From the NCBI GenBank assembly GCA_003290165.1, contig QNQO01000521.1:248001-312000 (forward strand): a stretch of 64,000 nucleotides of DNA, written 5' to 3'. The notes under the pieces were generated by a model. That model ran no database searches, was not told where the DNA came from, and worked only from the letters and a program-made list of their open reading frames with translations. The stretch is from Berberis thunbergii. Lineage: Eukaryota; Streptophyta; Magnoliopsida; Ranunculales; Berberidaceae. The stretch's first letter is position 1; each line of letters begins with the position of its first letter. Below are positions 34,385 through 49,300 of this stretch, in pieces. Both the position numbers and the translations under genes were made by a program.

Positions 34385-36553
34385 TGGAAAGATCTGAAAA
34401 AATGTGGATTTTATTTTTTTGGAGATGAAATTGTAATGCTTAATGAACTGCAGAGAGAGAGAGAGAGAGGGAGAGAGAGAAGTGTATTATGGTAAGTGGG
34501 ACTGACTTGGATTTTCTTGGGGGAGGTTTGGTGAGGGTATAAATTTGATAAGATAAAAGGGTAATTAGTAGCTAATCAGCATTAAAATCTTTTGATTCTG
34601 CACAAGGATCCAATAATTAAAATATAATCATTGTTTCAATCCAGCCGAGGGAATCCACATTGCCATGGTTGTAGGTTTTGTAAGTATGGCCAAACCAAAA
34701 TTGTGGTGCTTTGTGTGTTGTACCCCGATCTATTATATACGCTCCACTTAGTATCCCGTAAAAGAATGTAAATGCATTTCTTTGCGTTGGTTACAAGAAA
34801 TAAGTGTTTGATAGGATTTATATAAAAGTGTTTATGAAATTAAAAATGCATAACATTTGCATCTTCACGTTAGGAAATCCCACATTATTTTATAGGATAA
34901 AATGTCTTAAATTATTTTGCAGAGAACTCTCATGTTCATGCTTTTTCATAGTCCATATTTATTCTTTTATGGAACTCAGCATAGTGGATATTTATAAGAG
35001 TTTCTTACACAAATGCATAAAAAATAAAAAATAAAACCTAAAAATTGTGGCACTTGCATTGTTTTTCTTTGCCTAATACCAAACAACCACAAAGTAATGT
35101 GTTGCAAACTAATACATTTACCTCAACATAATATGAAACTTGGCAAAGATATTATTATTTGTAATTAATTTTTTCAAAACTTGCCTCAATATGAATTTTC
35201 TTCTGTTTATTCAATTACTATGTTCAAATGCGTATAACAGTAATTGTAAAAATATTAATATATGAAATACACAAACAAAACCAACATTCATAAGAGTATT
35301 GTCCTAAATTCATTCCTCACCAAGAAGTGAAACTTATACCTATCTTCATGTTTTTTTTTCCTATGTATAAAGATCAAAACATGAGAAATATATGAAATCA
35401 TCATGCAATTTTTATGACTAGGAATTACATTCTTCTAGAATAATGTCTTAGTAGAAATACGGTGCTTTAGTTCCTCCGATGCAAGAATCATTATTGTAAA
35501 GACAAGAAACAATGGCATTATTGGTTTTGTATAATTGAACGAGAGATTGGAGAAAACTAAACACATAACTAAAAATTGTCACTTGTGAAAAAGTTGCAAC
35601 TTCTTGTGAATTGAAAATAACAAATAATAATATATGGATCACAAAAACTACATTGATTTCAAGAATTTTATCTCCAAAATTACCTTAAAATTAGAACTCA
35701 ATGCTCTAATAAATAACTTCTTGTCGGAAAATTGATCTCAAGTAGCTAAGAATACATTATTGTTTAAACTCTAAACTTTGAGAAAAATAAAATAATTACA
35801 AGCGGTATTGAATTTTGGAAATATTTTAATTATTATAAATAACAACATACTAGAAATTTACATACTCTTTTATTTATTTATATTCACATCAAAACATAAA
35901 AGATATTTTTTCACATTTTCATCGTGAGCATTTTTATTTTAATTATAATACAATTTCGTTGGGGAAGATGGATCAAATTGGTCACCATAAACACAAAATT
36001 AGGTATACGGTTTTGGATATCATGATCTGGATCTCAATGTACTAACATAACTACATCCAGATATAAATATAAACAACAAATCCTAAATCCAACCCATTTT
36101 TTTTCTAATAATGTTACAATGATAACAAAAAAGGTTTTATACACTCAAGAAAAAGTAAAGATCATGGGTTAGTAAATCCATGAGGTTGTAGTGGTAAAAG
36201 TAAAACCAAATTTGCTTTGACTACACTAAAACCCACCACTCTTCTTGAAAAACATGATTTGATTCTTTAATTCCTTCAACTCATGCAAGAGAAATCACTA
36301 AACTATGTTAACAGCTTTAATTAGATTCTTTCACTTTTCAAAGTCACAATTAATTTACTATTGACTTTTGATTTCCATTTACTTTGTATTTTTTGCAGTA
36401 TAAAATTATTAAAATAGGAGGAAACACTGCAAATGTAATGGAGGAGATTGAAACGGCTAATTAGTTAAGTAGTTTTCAAAATTTTGAATGTGGATTATAT
36501 TCGCAACGAGATTATGGCATTGATTAAATTACTTTATGAAGTAACATAAAATG

Positions 36554-36665
36554 GAGCTTTGCTATGGGCGCATCGCTTTGGAGATGCACGCTGGCACTCA
36601 TCTCGAGAAGGATGGATAGGTACACCCATCCCTCGCTCCCTTTCCCTCAACCCCTAGAATTTTCG
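36554..36665. mobile_element. Family A MITE with perfect 9-bp TSD and empty site
   Basis: This 112-bp element starts GAGCTTTGCTATGGGCG and ends CCCCTAGAATTTTCG, flanked by CATAAAATG (36545-36553 and 36666-36674). Unit A of the tandem duplication (near 32366) has the uninterrupted target ACATAAAATGACAATCCC with a single copy of the 9-mer. The insertion therefore postdates the duplication, or unit B came from an occupied allele. Confidence 0.95.
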
Positions 36666-37072
36666 CATAAAATGACAATCCCTTGTCATCTCAAATTTAA
36701 GAAAAAAAAAATGTCCTATTTAGTACATTGAGATATTTAATTGTGATTATAGAGATCATTCATGAGTAGTACAAAAGCCGGATGGAATATGCTATCCCGA
36801 ACCCTAATTCACTATTTTTGATACTTTCATTTAAGAATATGATATGCATTTCACAATAGTGAAAGACTATAAAACCAAAAAGTTGTTTTGCACAATGCAA
36901 ATGAAGGACTTGAATTGGAAAATCAATAGACTATTCTGCAAATTAAAGTGCATATCCGTGCAAATGAAGGACTTGAGATCCTATTTCTAATAAAATAAGT
37001 TAGGTTCATGTTGCATTTCTTTCGAGAAATGCTTTGGAGTTTCCAAGCTTTGGTGGACAAAAATAACAAAAA

Positions 37073-37245
37073 TTCTAACTAGCCTTGTTTTGCTGGCATT
37101 TTCTTGGTCTTGTGGGAGTTTTTTTTTAACTTTTACTCCTTATATAGATAGTGTTTGTGATTGTGTTTTAAAAATGAGAGACAAAATGTGTAAAAACACC
37201 AAAACAAGGTTAAGAAAATGCCACCAAAAAAGACTGGCTAGAATT
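37073..37245. mobile_element. Family B-like palindromic MITE, absent from unit A
   Basis: A palindrome of about 173 bp: AATTCTAACTAGCCTTGTTT on the left against AAACAAGG...GACTGGCTAGAATT on the right, with the family's GTGTTTGTGATTGTGTTTTAAA centre also seen in 7121-7304. Unit A lacks it (GACAAAAATAGTATAGGGAAC continues there), so it inserted after the duplication or was polymorphic. Confidence 0.75.
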
Positions 37246-37298
37246 ATTATGGGGAACAATAACCCAGTTTTCACGTACACAATTTATCTTTTTTTTTA

Positions 37299-37485
37299 AG
37301 TGAGGCTAGGGAACCAAGTTTTGTAATCATGTTTTGCAATCAGAATGATGTGGCATCGTTAGATGAGTTTTTTACAACATCGAGATGCATATAAAATCTT
37401 TAAAGATTTTATCATTTTTCGATATCACGCCACGTCACCCTAATTACAAAACATGATTGCAAAAACACGATTACTAGTATTTTTG
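37299..37485. mobile_element. Foldback MITE, family C, absent from unit A
   Basis: The left arm ACCAAGTTTTGTAATCATG...GATGATGTGGCAT pairs with the right arm GCCACGTCACCCTAATTACA...ATGATTGCAAAAACACG. It is bordered on both sides by TCTTTTTTTT-type tracts, consistent with a T-rich target duplication. A related copy lies at 48893-49066. Unit A has the uninterrupted T-tract near 33505. Confidence 0.75.
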
Positions 37486-37860
37486 TCTTTTTTTTTACTG
37501 TCAGAAAAGAAGGCATGGGAGGAACACTATATTATTACTGTACTTGCTGATGAGTGCAAGTTGCTGTTTCTTTCTTTTTTCTGATTTCTGTGTTGTGTTG
37601 AAAGGGATGACTCCAGGCAGTGGTAGCAGAGATGGATAGATGATGGACCATGAATGTGGCAATTATATGCTGCGAGCTGCCATCATGTTCACTGCCTTGG
37701 ATCTCTATCATCATGTGTATTATATCTGAGATCTATCGATCTGTGGATTATGTTGCACTGAATTGCACGAATATGGTACCTCTGCTATGGTTTCTTACTC
37801 GGATAACTATGGTTTGCAAACAACACATTGATAGGCGCAATGGTACAATGTAAATAAGAC

Positions 37861-38005
37861 AGCCCCTTTAGCTGCAGGTTTGGCTGCCATTTTTTTTTGT
37901 CAGATTTAAGATTTTTTACACTTTTACCTCTTCTCTTTAAAACACAACAAAACCTGACCTGAAAGTGGCTATCATGCTACCAACCCTGATTGCCTAGAAT
38001 TATTG
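37861..38005. mobile_element. Palindromic MITE spanning the duplication breakpoint
   Basis: The left arm AGCTGCAGGTTTGGCTGCCA and the right arm GTGGCTATCATG...TGCCTAGAATTATTG surround a centre CTTCTCTTTAAAACACAACA. Its layout and its TTTTTACACTTTTACC word are those of family B. Homology between units A and B ends at 37945, near the middle of this palindrome. Unit A keeps only its left half. Confidence 0.6.
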
Positions 38006-38899
38006 TTAACTCGGGTATGCCATGAAATGGGTAGTGTAGGCATTTGACATGATCATTTTTATCTACTAATTTATTTATTGGAAAACCATAAAACCTAAAC
38101 ATTTGCTGAAAAGCACCTCCAACATCTAGTTCATGTTAGTGTAAATTTAAATATATCATAATGGAGGTACAAATAATGGCAATGTTCGCACTATGGTGGT
38201 GTGGTTGTTCCATGAGTTGGTTATTGTTGGTACGGTGGTTCAATGTGTTTGCATAGGTTGTACAACGATGTTCAGGATGGGGCAATGATGGTGCGGCCTT
38301 GATGGTTATGAAGGTGACGGTGTGGCGATGATGATCTTGTGGGAGTGCTAGAGATGATGAGAATTGTTGTGTGGTACCAATACTGATGGTGGCGTCTTGG
38401 CAATGGTGATTGTTTGGATCATCTTCCACAAAAAGAGGGAAGGCGCTGAGATAGGCTAACTTGCAAAGCAATTCTGTTCAATCAATTATAGAGCTTCTAA
38501 AAGCTACTTTCCTAGCTCAAGTCATGGAAGAAATACTTACTGGGGCAATCGGAGGTAGATCCAGATCATCTCAGCATGACATCGAGTTCTGAGGCAGTCC
38601 AGACATGATCATTAGGCATTCATTTACCTATGTGAGGACAAAACATTTCCATAAAAAACTTAGGGATTTCCTAGTCACACTTGCACGTAAATCCTTCACT
38701 GGCTCATTTTAAACAACTAGCTTTAATGTTATTCGACAATAAATTGACTTTTATTCAGTTATATAACATCCAACAACATGATCTGAATTTACAAAGGAAG
38801 TATAATGAACATTGATTTTAGAAATCAAGTCCTTTAAGATCAAAGTAGAGACTGCGAAAATGCAGCCTTGACATATATCTTCTATACCTTGACAAACAT
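38006..38899. other. Intergenic, 3' flank of UFM1
   Basis: Contains a GTGGTG/GATGATG-rich stretch (38150-38420) that gives a 111-codon minus-strand frame of low complexity, with no recognised domain. Confidence 0.5.
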
Positions 38900-41996
<3,097 letters not shown>

Positions 41997-42285
41997 TGTT
42001 GCTCTGTTTTAGGGTTTCTTCGATTCGATTATCTGTGTGTCTCTGTAACCTCTCGCGACCAGAAGACACCAGATTGGTGGTGGTGTTTTTGAAAGGAGTT
42101 GAATGAACAAATTGACATATGTTATTACCACCACTATTTGCATTTTGAGCTACCACATAAAAACATGATAGCGATTCTACTCGACAACCAAAGTCGGGGC
42201 CGAATAGAATAGTTCGGATCGATGAGTGCCGGATACGATTTATCCATTTTGTAATCGGATCCGAAATTAGATTGGTGTGTAATAA

Positions 42286-42437
42286 GGAAAATTCTAAATG
42301 GCGAGGAAATGGGCGAGGCGCTCACCCCCCTCGAGATGTGTGTTTGTACTCTCGAGATGCATAATTGCACAAATCTTGAGGGGGATGAGTGGTAATACCC
42401 ACCCCCTCGCCCCTTTCCTCGACGGCTAGAATCACTC
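42286..42437. mobile_element. Family A MITE upstream of UFM1, perfect 9-bp TSD
   Basis: This 152-bp hairpin starts GGAAAATTCTAAATGGCGAG and ends GACGGCTAGAATCACTC, with GTGTAATAA on both sides (42277-42285 and 42438-42446). The arms hold GGCGAGGAAATGGGCGAGG and CCTCGCCCCTTTCCTCG. It lies about 290 bp upstream of the UFM1 start codon, so probably in or near its promoter. Confidence 0.92.
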
Positions 42438-42757
42438 GTGTAATAATTAAGATTTGGATGTGAATATTTAGATATCATTGTTGTATTCGGCCAGTTTTAT
42501 GCCATAGTTTATGTTTTGATATTCAACATAGAGGGTATTTGTTTTTGCTTCTGAATATAGTTAAAAGTCTTACTAAGAAGTGAATCACCTTGTTTAGAGT
42601 GTTTGTTTTTAGTTTTGATCATAAGTTCTACTTCTGATTGGAACAAGCAACAGGAATGTGTTGATTACTTAGCACTGAGTGCTGAGAAAAAAATAATTTC
42701 AATAATAACCTTAACATAATTTTGTAATGACAATTGTTGTCACCATCTTCTTACAAA

Positions 42758-43347
42758 CAATGTTCTAAAAAGCGCTAGGCGGTGGGCGAGCAAATGCCTA
42801 GCGCCTAGGCAGTTTTAGGTTTTGTATTATAACTTTAATAATTTACAAAAGTTAAGCATCATACCTTATCAATTACATCCAATTTAACGCCAAGATACAT
42901 ATGCAAATTTTAAAAACATGAAAAATTAACAATCATGAACAAAATTTATTAAAACTCAAATGACTGAAGTTGGTCATGATGGATACTTTATACAAAGTTG
43001 AATTTGTAAACAAATATCCAAAACTACTCTTTATTTTTCTTCAAATTGCATGAATGACCTCAGTCATGTTTGATAAAATCTACATTACTAAAATTGGTAC
43101 CCGGCAGATCCTTTGAGAATTCTATTAAGTAATCATCATTTGCTACATTCAGACATATACTGAATAAAAAAAACAATTAAATTATTTATTTCCAAAAAAG
43201 GCGAAAGAAAAATAAAATAAGAACACAATCAACCTTATTAAAAAAACAAAAACTCGCCTACACTGCCCAGACCCGCCCAACAATTAATCTAGGCGTTTCT
43301 AACGCCTAGCACCTAGGCGGTCGCCTAGGCTGTTTTTTAGAACACTG
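42758..43347. mobile_element. hAT-type MITE (CAGTGTTCTAAAAA ends), 590 bp
   Basis: The left end CAATGTTCTAAAAAGCGCTA and the right end CTGTTTTTTAGAACACTG are inverted copies. Next to them are GCGCCTAGGC / GCCTAGGCG palindromic words. The 8-bp flanks (CTTACAAA / CTTAAAGT) agree only in part, so the insertion is old. A deleted relative lies at 50460-50745. I know this GCCTAGGCG-type repeat as common in many plant genomes. Confidence 0.78.
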
Positions 43348-44329
43348 CTTAAAGTATGGCTAAATTTTGACGGCACACCTTCATTTTCTTCAGCAAGCAT
43401 TGCGGTTCTACCTATCTTTACAAGGACTCGGTAAGAAACTTATCTCATTTCTCTCATTCATCTTTATTTTCTTTCTCGATATTTTAAAGTTTTTCTTCAT
43501 CTCTCCAACTTTTCCGAGCAAATTGATAGTGAACAACTACAACTGTCTCAAGTATTTGGATCACGTGAACAAATCGATATGATTAATTTACGGGATCGTA
43601 TTGCAAACGAAATATTAGTAAGAAATTTGGCTTGATAAATATTTTAAATGTACTTTGTCATATTTCGATATTCTTGTAATAAAAGGTAATGTAACATTAT
43701 CTAGGATTTGAATAATTATTGGATATGATTTTAAACACAATATTTATGTCATAAATTTTTTTCAGCTCAGTGGGGCAAAATGGTCAAATAGTTTCCATTC
43801 AGCACCTAAAAACAAACATCTTTTAATTTTAGAGCTTCTAATCAACAACCCATTCAGAAGCAAAACAAACAGTTCATTCAAAAGCTCGTTCAAAACTTCT
43901 GACTCCAGTTAGAAGTTAGTTTTTAAGCACTTAAAAAAACACAAACGCCCTCATAGTGTTCAAGTTATACATGATACATTCCAAACATCTCCAATAATAT
44001 TTTGTAACTCGTGTATTGTATAAGTCGCTTGACCCTAAACTTACCAGTTTTGTTTGAGTCGTTGAATTTGTGAATTAGGGTTAAATGACGCAGACGTATG
44101 AAAAAATGTACGAAGTTATACATATTACTGACGAGGTCAATTTTTGCATGAATATGCAACCTCTTTGGTTTATATATGCATTAATTGTTGAAAATGCTCT
44201 TAATGCACTAAACTTTAAGCATTTCTTCTTGTTCATAAGATAAACACGTTTTTTTATTGATCCAAGTAGATTTTGACATTATAATGTATCCAAATCCGTC
44301 CTTGCTGATCTCGAGTTTGTAAAAATGAG
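43348..44329. other. Intergenic, no gene seen
   Basis: AT-rich, with no domain or repeat recognised. Confidence 0.5.
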
Positions 44330-45184
44330 CAGCAGTTAGTCAGAGATCACCGTTGTGCTGGCTGAAAGCACTCTGATACTTAAGTCAAACATCGATACAA
44401 GGAAGAATGAAGACTAAATGTAAATTGTAAAGTGTATGTATACCTTTATTCTTCCTTTCATCACCTTTTATAACAAGTTTTCTCTCCCCAACTGTTTCTG
44501 CGATCGAGGGCATGATGGAAGAGATCTTGCATAAGATCTTACCTGTGCATGACTGAGTTTTTTCGACACTTGGCTTTGTTTAGGACTCAATGTTTGATTG
44601 GGCTAAGGACTGATTTGTGCGAATGAATTTCGAGCCTAAGACAACTCTAAGATTCATGTTTGGGCCTTATTGTCTTGGGCCAAGCTCAAGGCTTGAGCTT
44701 CTTGGGCTGGCGTGATGCACTTGACTTACAGGCTAACCAACAGTTTATAAATGGATATGTTTAGGTTCGTGGAGCACTTCCTGTAGTAGAGTTAGCCCAT
44801 GCCACGTGTACAATTGTGATCGTATGACTGATTGATATCTCATCAGCTACAGGTATGTGCACTGGGCTACTAACTGAGAGCATGTCGGGGTTCGTGATGT
44901 GCCATGATGACATATTTTTGGCGCCTTTTCAGCTCTCGCGCCGCATTTAATATTTATGCAACGGTTAGGTAAACATCTCCCTTTTGCGCCAAACCTATAT
45001 AAGCCTGTGTTTGGGGGAGTTTTTACTTTTACCTTCTCAGAGCAACTTTTTGTTCTGTAATTTGTTTTTTTGACCTGATTGAGCTTGAGTTTCTATTCAA
45101 TCATTTCTCTGCAACTTAATTTCTCGCGAGAACAACACCAATGCTATTTAGTATTTAGAGTTCTTCATAAGGTCATTGTTGTCT
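44330..45184 (+). mobile_element. Probable LTR / 5' region of a retroelement
   Basis: GC-richer than its surroundings. It has a TATA-like CCTATATAAGCCTGTG at about 44993 preceded by GGCGCC and CGCGCCGC-type patches, and leads directly into a gag-like reading frame. LTR borders were not located, so this is context-based. Confidence 0.35.
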
Positions 45185-45418
45185 GAAGAGGACCTGACTG
45201 CCCTTTGTTGGCAATACGAAATCCCCAATGATCTGGGAGCGTTGCTCCTCTTAGAAAGGGACTCTCATTTGGTTCCAATGGAGGGGTGCATCTACCTGTA
45301 CAAGGCCATGTTTGAGGTCGATCTGCGCTTCCCTATTCCTAGCGCCATCTAGCACTATTTGTCTTACTTGGGTATTGCCCTGTGTCAGGCAAAGGATGCC
45401 CCGAACTTCACTTGTTGA
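45185..45418 (+). pseudogene. Plant retroelement gag-like N-terminal domain (dead)
   Basis: The frame reads EEDLTALCWQYEIPNDLGAL, then RDSHLVPMEGCIYLYKAMFE and VDLRFPIPSAI, with a stop at 45350. It continues HYLSYLGIALCQ...DAPNF to a second stop at 45416. The IP-(D/N)DL-x-AL...P..G.I.LY...F...LRFP order matches the 'putative gypsy-type transposon' (Transposase_28) domain common in plant genomes. Further in-frame stops follow. It is not expressed as a protein. Confidence 0.6.
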
Positions 45419-46333
45419 TGAAGTTGCTTCATTCCCTAACTGCGTAACATCTGATTGGTGAAGCCACGTTGTTGAGGACCGAAGGTTGCTGGTTTGTGTC
45501 AAGTTTACCTGGAAGGTCACTGAAGGTGTATCCCCATCTTGTGATTTCCTTTGATAATGTGCCAGTACGTTGGCGCTTGGAAAACAATTACACAAGTAGC
45601 CAGACACCAATATCGTCAACTGTCGCATATGTCAATTGCAATAAATTGCAATAGTACAGAGAATAAGCTTCGAAGACGTAGTTAGGCCATCTTCATGGTA
45701 GTTTCAGCTTATGAAGTTCGGGCTACAACTTTAGCAAATTTGGTGTTTGTCCACATCAAACACCAAAAATGAACGAGCAATAGCATACTACAAGTGCATA
45801 CATTTGCAGTTTGTATGTACTTTGGATACCCAACACAAAAGGACCTAATAGCAATATTTTCACTGAGTTTAGTCCCAGAAAATTTGGGTCCGGCCTACCA
45901 TGGAAATTGCAAGCAGTTCAGTGCACCATCGGGTGATGGATCCATCTGAATGATAAGGGCATCATTCTCTTAAAACTTAAGATAGTTCCTCACATTTTCA
46001 CCATATGAACAATTCCACTGAAAACCGTTTAGATGAAAGCACGCAAATATATTGATCAGTGCTACAGCAAACAAAAATTTACACTTGGAACAGCTCAAAC
46101 AATCAGAGCACAGAAATGTCATTTCATTAACACAAGCATTTTAAAGCATGGATAAGCTTGTTTTTTGCTTGTAAATTTGTAATTACTAATCAGAACATTA
46201 AAATGGTACATTTGGTAAGTACATATCTGAACGAAGAAGAGGCTTATGTACCATAATATATATTTATCCAAAGCAAGTCAGGGAAGCAGACAATGAATAT
46301 TTCAAGTGTGCATTTAATATCTTCCCCAAGGAA
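45419..46333. other. Decayed retroelement, then SelK 3' flank
   Basis: About 45419-45660 is the decaying continuation of the gag-like relic. The rest is unremarkable AT-rich DNA holding the presumed 3' UTR of the SelK-like gene. Confidence 0.45.
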
Positions 46334-49300
46334 TTAGCCACCGCAGCAGGAGCCACATGCAGGAAGAGAACCTGCAAGTTAGGAATAGTACACCGTTTAT
46401 CAAAGTGAATCCAAACCAAAATAAAGAGAAACCACAAACAAATATCAAAGTGAATCCAAACCAAAAAAAAGGGAAACCACAAACAAAAGAAGAAGGTTAC
46501 TTACTGTGGTCAATTCCACGAACATTGTCCAGCCCACGGGGGGGTTTTCCTGGTCCACCTCCATAGGGGCCTCTTCCAGAACCGCCGCCAGGACCGTCCC
46601 CATCCCATTTCTTACCATAACCTGAGCTTTTCTTGTAAGCATCTGTCTTCTCCATCTGCAATATAATATACACAGAATAAACAAGTTTCCAGTAATCATC
46701 AAAATAATAGTAAGAAAGATTTGAAGTCAGTTTGGCGATTTGTCGTACCGAGAACATTGTCACAAAAAACACCCTAATGAGATTGATAATAGCCCGAAAG
46801 AAATCTGTAATTGTGCTCAACCTCCAGAATGATCGTTTGGATTTCACCACACCTAAAGAAAATTAAGGGCATGGTCAGGGAACTTCTGCACAGAGATTTA
46901 CAGAGTAGCAAAAACTAGAGGCTGACAAAGGACTTCCTCTTTTGAATGAGATGACTCCAGATTACTCGAAAGAAAGATAACATGTATAATAAGCATTAGA
47001 ACAATCTGTACAGGGACTATCATATCAATATCATTTAAAAGAAAAGGGTATTGTAGGTATGCGACAAATTCACCGTGTAACAACAAACAATGACAGGCTT
47101 TGTGAATCAACTTAGGGTGTGAAGTAACACTTACCATCCACCACTAGATTTTGTAATAAATGGTGGGAATGAAATTCCCATAAACATGGGAATCACATGT
47201 TTATTCTCTAAATGAGATAATTCTATTGAAAGAAAGATAAAATACATAAGCATTAGAACCATTTGCATTGGGAATATCATATGATGCCTATCATTTAACA
47301 GAAAAGGGCGTTTTAGGTATCTGACAAATCATTATGTAACAAAGGGCAGGATTTGTGAATGAACTTAAAAACTAGGGCATGGAAAAGGTCTGCCAAAGGA
47401 AATGCACACCAAAAATGAATCACATCGTTGTTCCATGGAAAATTTCAAGCAACAGAAAGCCTTGAGGGAAATCAATTCCTGTGTCTAAGTTTACCTATGA
47501 AATTGTAAGATTTTCTAGGACGACATGATAAATACGGCGAGAATGATCTGCTTACTCTAGAGGTCAGATCACAACCACAAATTCAGTAAACTGAAACTTT
47601 TAATCCCATCTACTAAGTTATTAAATTAACAATGAAAGATGGGATTGGACTAATAGAACAAAGCATATTAAACAATAACTACTTGCAGAAAATCCAAGCG
47701 CGGTCAGAAATCTGAACCGAGAATTTATATTGCAACTTAGAAAATTGAACACTTTGGGGAGTCTGTTGAATAAATAAGCATCATATTAAATGTTCTTTAA
47801 GATATTTTCCAAATGCAAATAGATAAGCTTACAAATACCATATAAACGTGGATGCCCTATTTTGTTTTCTTTCTAAATTTCATGTTTAATCCTAAGGATC
47901 ATCAATATCTGATCAGTGGGTCACTCAACATGGAGCGAAAGCCATAACGAGTAAAACTAATACACATCTGCCCTCTCTGATTCCCAAAAAACAAATGTAA
48001 GAGCTGCTGAAAGCCCAATGAAACTGACAGACTGCCAACTTAAACTAACTAGAATAGAAGAAACTGTGAACAAGCAATTAATGCTTACATGACCACAAAC
48101 CATGTCAAATTTCAATACTGAAGATGCCAAATTATCAAATGTATATGTCACTCAAATAGGAAATAAGGACCGAATATTGGCATATAAAACTCGTAATTGA
48201 TTACGATGTGAGTTACAAAGTTTGAAAGAAAAATTACTCACATCCAAGTATCCAAGCAAACTTGGACTATAACTTTATGAACTTTTTGCACGAGTATTAT
48301 ATGCTATCTACACTGTTACTCTATGTAACAATGATACTCAAAAAGTAAAATGTGAACAAACACTTCATTCTTACGTCATCAACTTTTTCATCTTAAAATA
48401 AATTCAATTATTTACAAATTGCTAAAAGCATGTTACGGAAAGTGAATATGACTACTAACACAAAGTTTTTTTATTTTTATGAAAAAGTAAACAATACGAC
48501 CCAACTTGCCACATATTGTGTTTTTTTTGGCTGAAATGTTCGACACAGATCCAGATACCCGTGTTCGCATCACTGTTATATAGCTATTACTTAATGCAAA
48601 TATTTGCTATTAGCTCCATCGTGAAACTAATATAAATTGAGAAATGATATCACGAGCTCTACCTTGTGATATTACCAGTAAGCTCTTCTTCAAATCCGAC
48701 GGATCAAATCATAGGATCTCAATATTAACCACCTAATAAGCATTCCTATTTATTCTAGTCCTTGATTCTCTCTCATTAACTTCTTTAATAAAATCAACTA
48801 ATATGTGATAGGAAAGAATCCAAATTTGGGCAAACTTCTCTCTCTTATTTCTTCTTCACGCCAAGCTCTCAGAGAAAAAAACATGACTTTGCTAGATAAC
48901 CAAGTTTTGCAAACCAGGATGATGTGGCATGCTTAGAGGAGTTTTTTTTAACAACCTCTTATAGATACACATAAACACTGGGGATTTTATTGTTCTTCCA
49001 AGATCACGGCACATCATTCTGGTTGCAGAATCGAATTGCAAAAACCTAGCTTCCTAATATTTTTGGAATAAAAAAAAAAAAACCAACACCAAATTTTTTT
49101 TTTAATTAAAACCCAATTTGTGACCTACCATACTATCTGTTATATAAAGAGGTAAATGCTCTTTCCCATTATGAATAACAATTGTATGGCCAATCATTTT
49201 GGGTATACTGTTATATGCCCAAGACCAAGTTACTATTATTTCTTTTTCTATCCTTCGGTTGAGCTTCTCAAGTTTTTTCCAATAAATGATTAGCTACAAA

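Larger units (their letters stand above)
33984..37945. repeat. Tandem duplication, unit B
   Basis: Second copy of unit A, starting at TTGATTTCATTTAAAGGCGC and ending at TTCTCTTTAAAACAC. It has lost the two stretches noted for unit A. It has gained at least three insertions absent from A: 36554-36665, about 37073-37245 and about 37299-37485. The open frames inside it are not gene-like apart from the truncated C2H2 copy. Confidence 0.93.

Noticed and set aside
38136..38471. 111-codon minus-strand frame
   Set aside because: His/Asn/Thr-rich low-complexity product of GTGGTG/GATGATG text; no domain.
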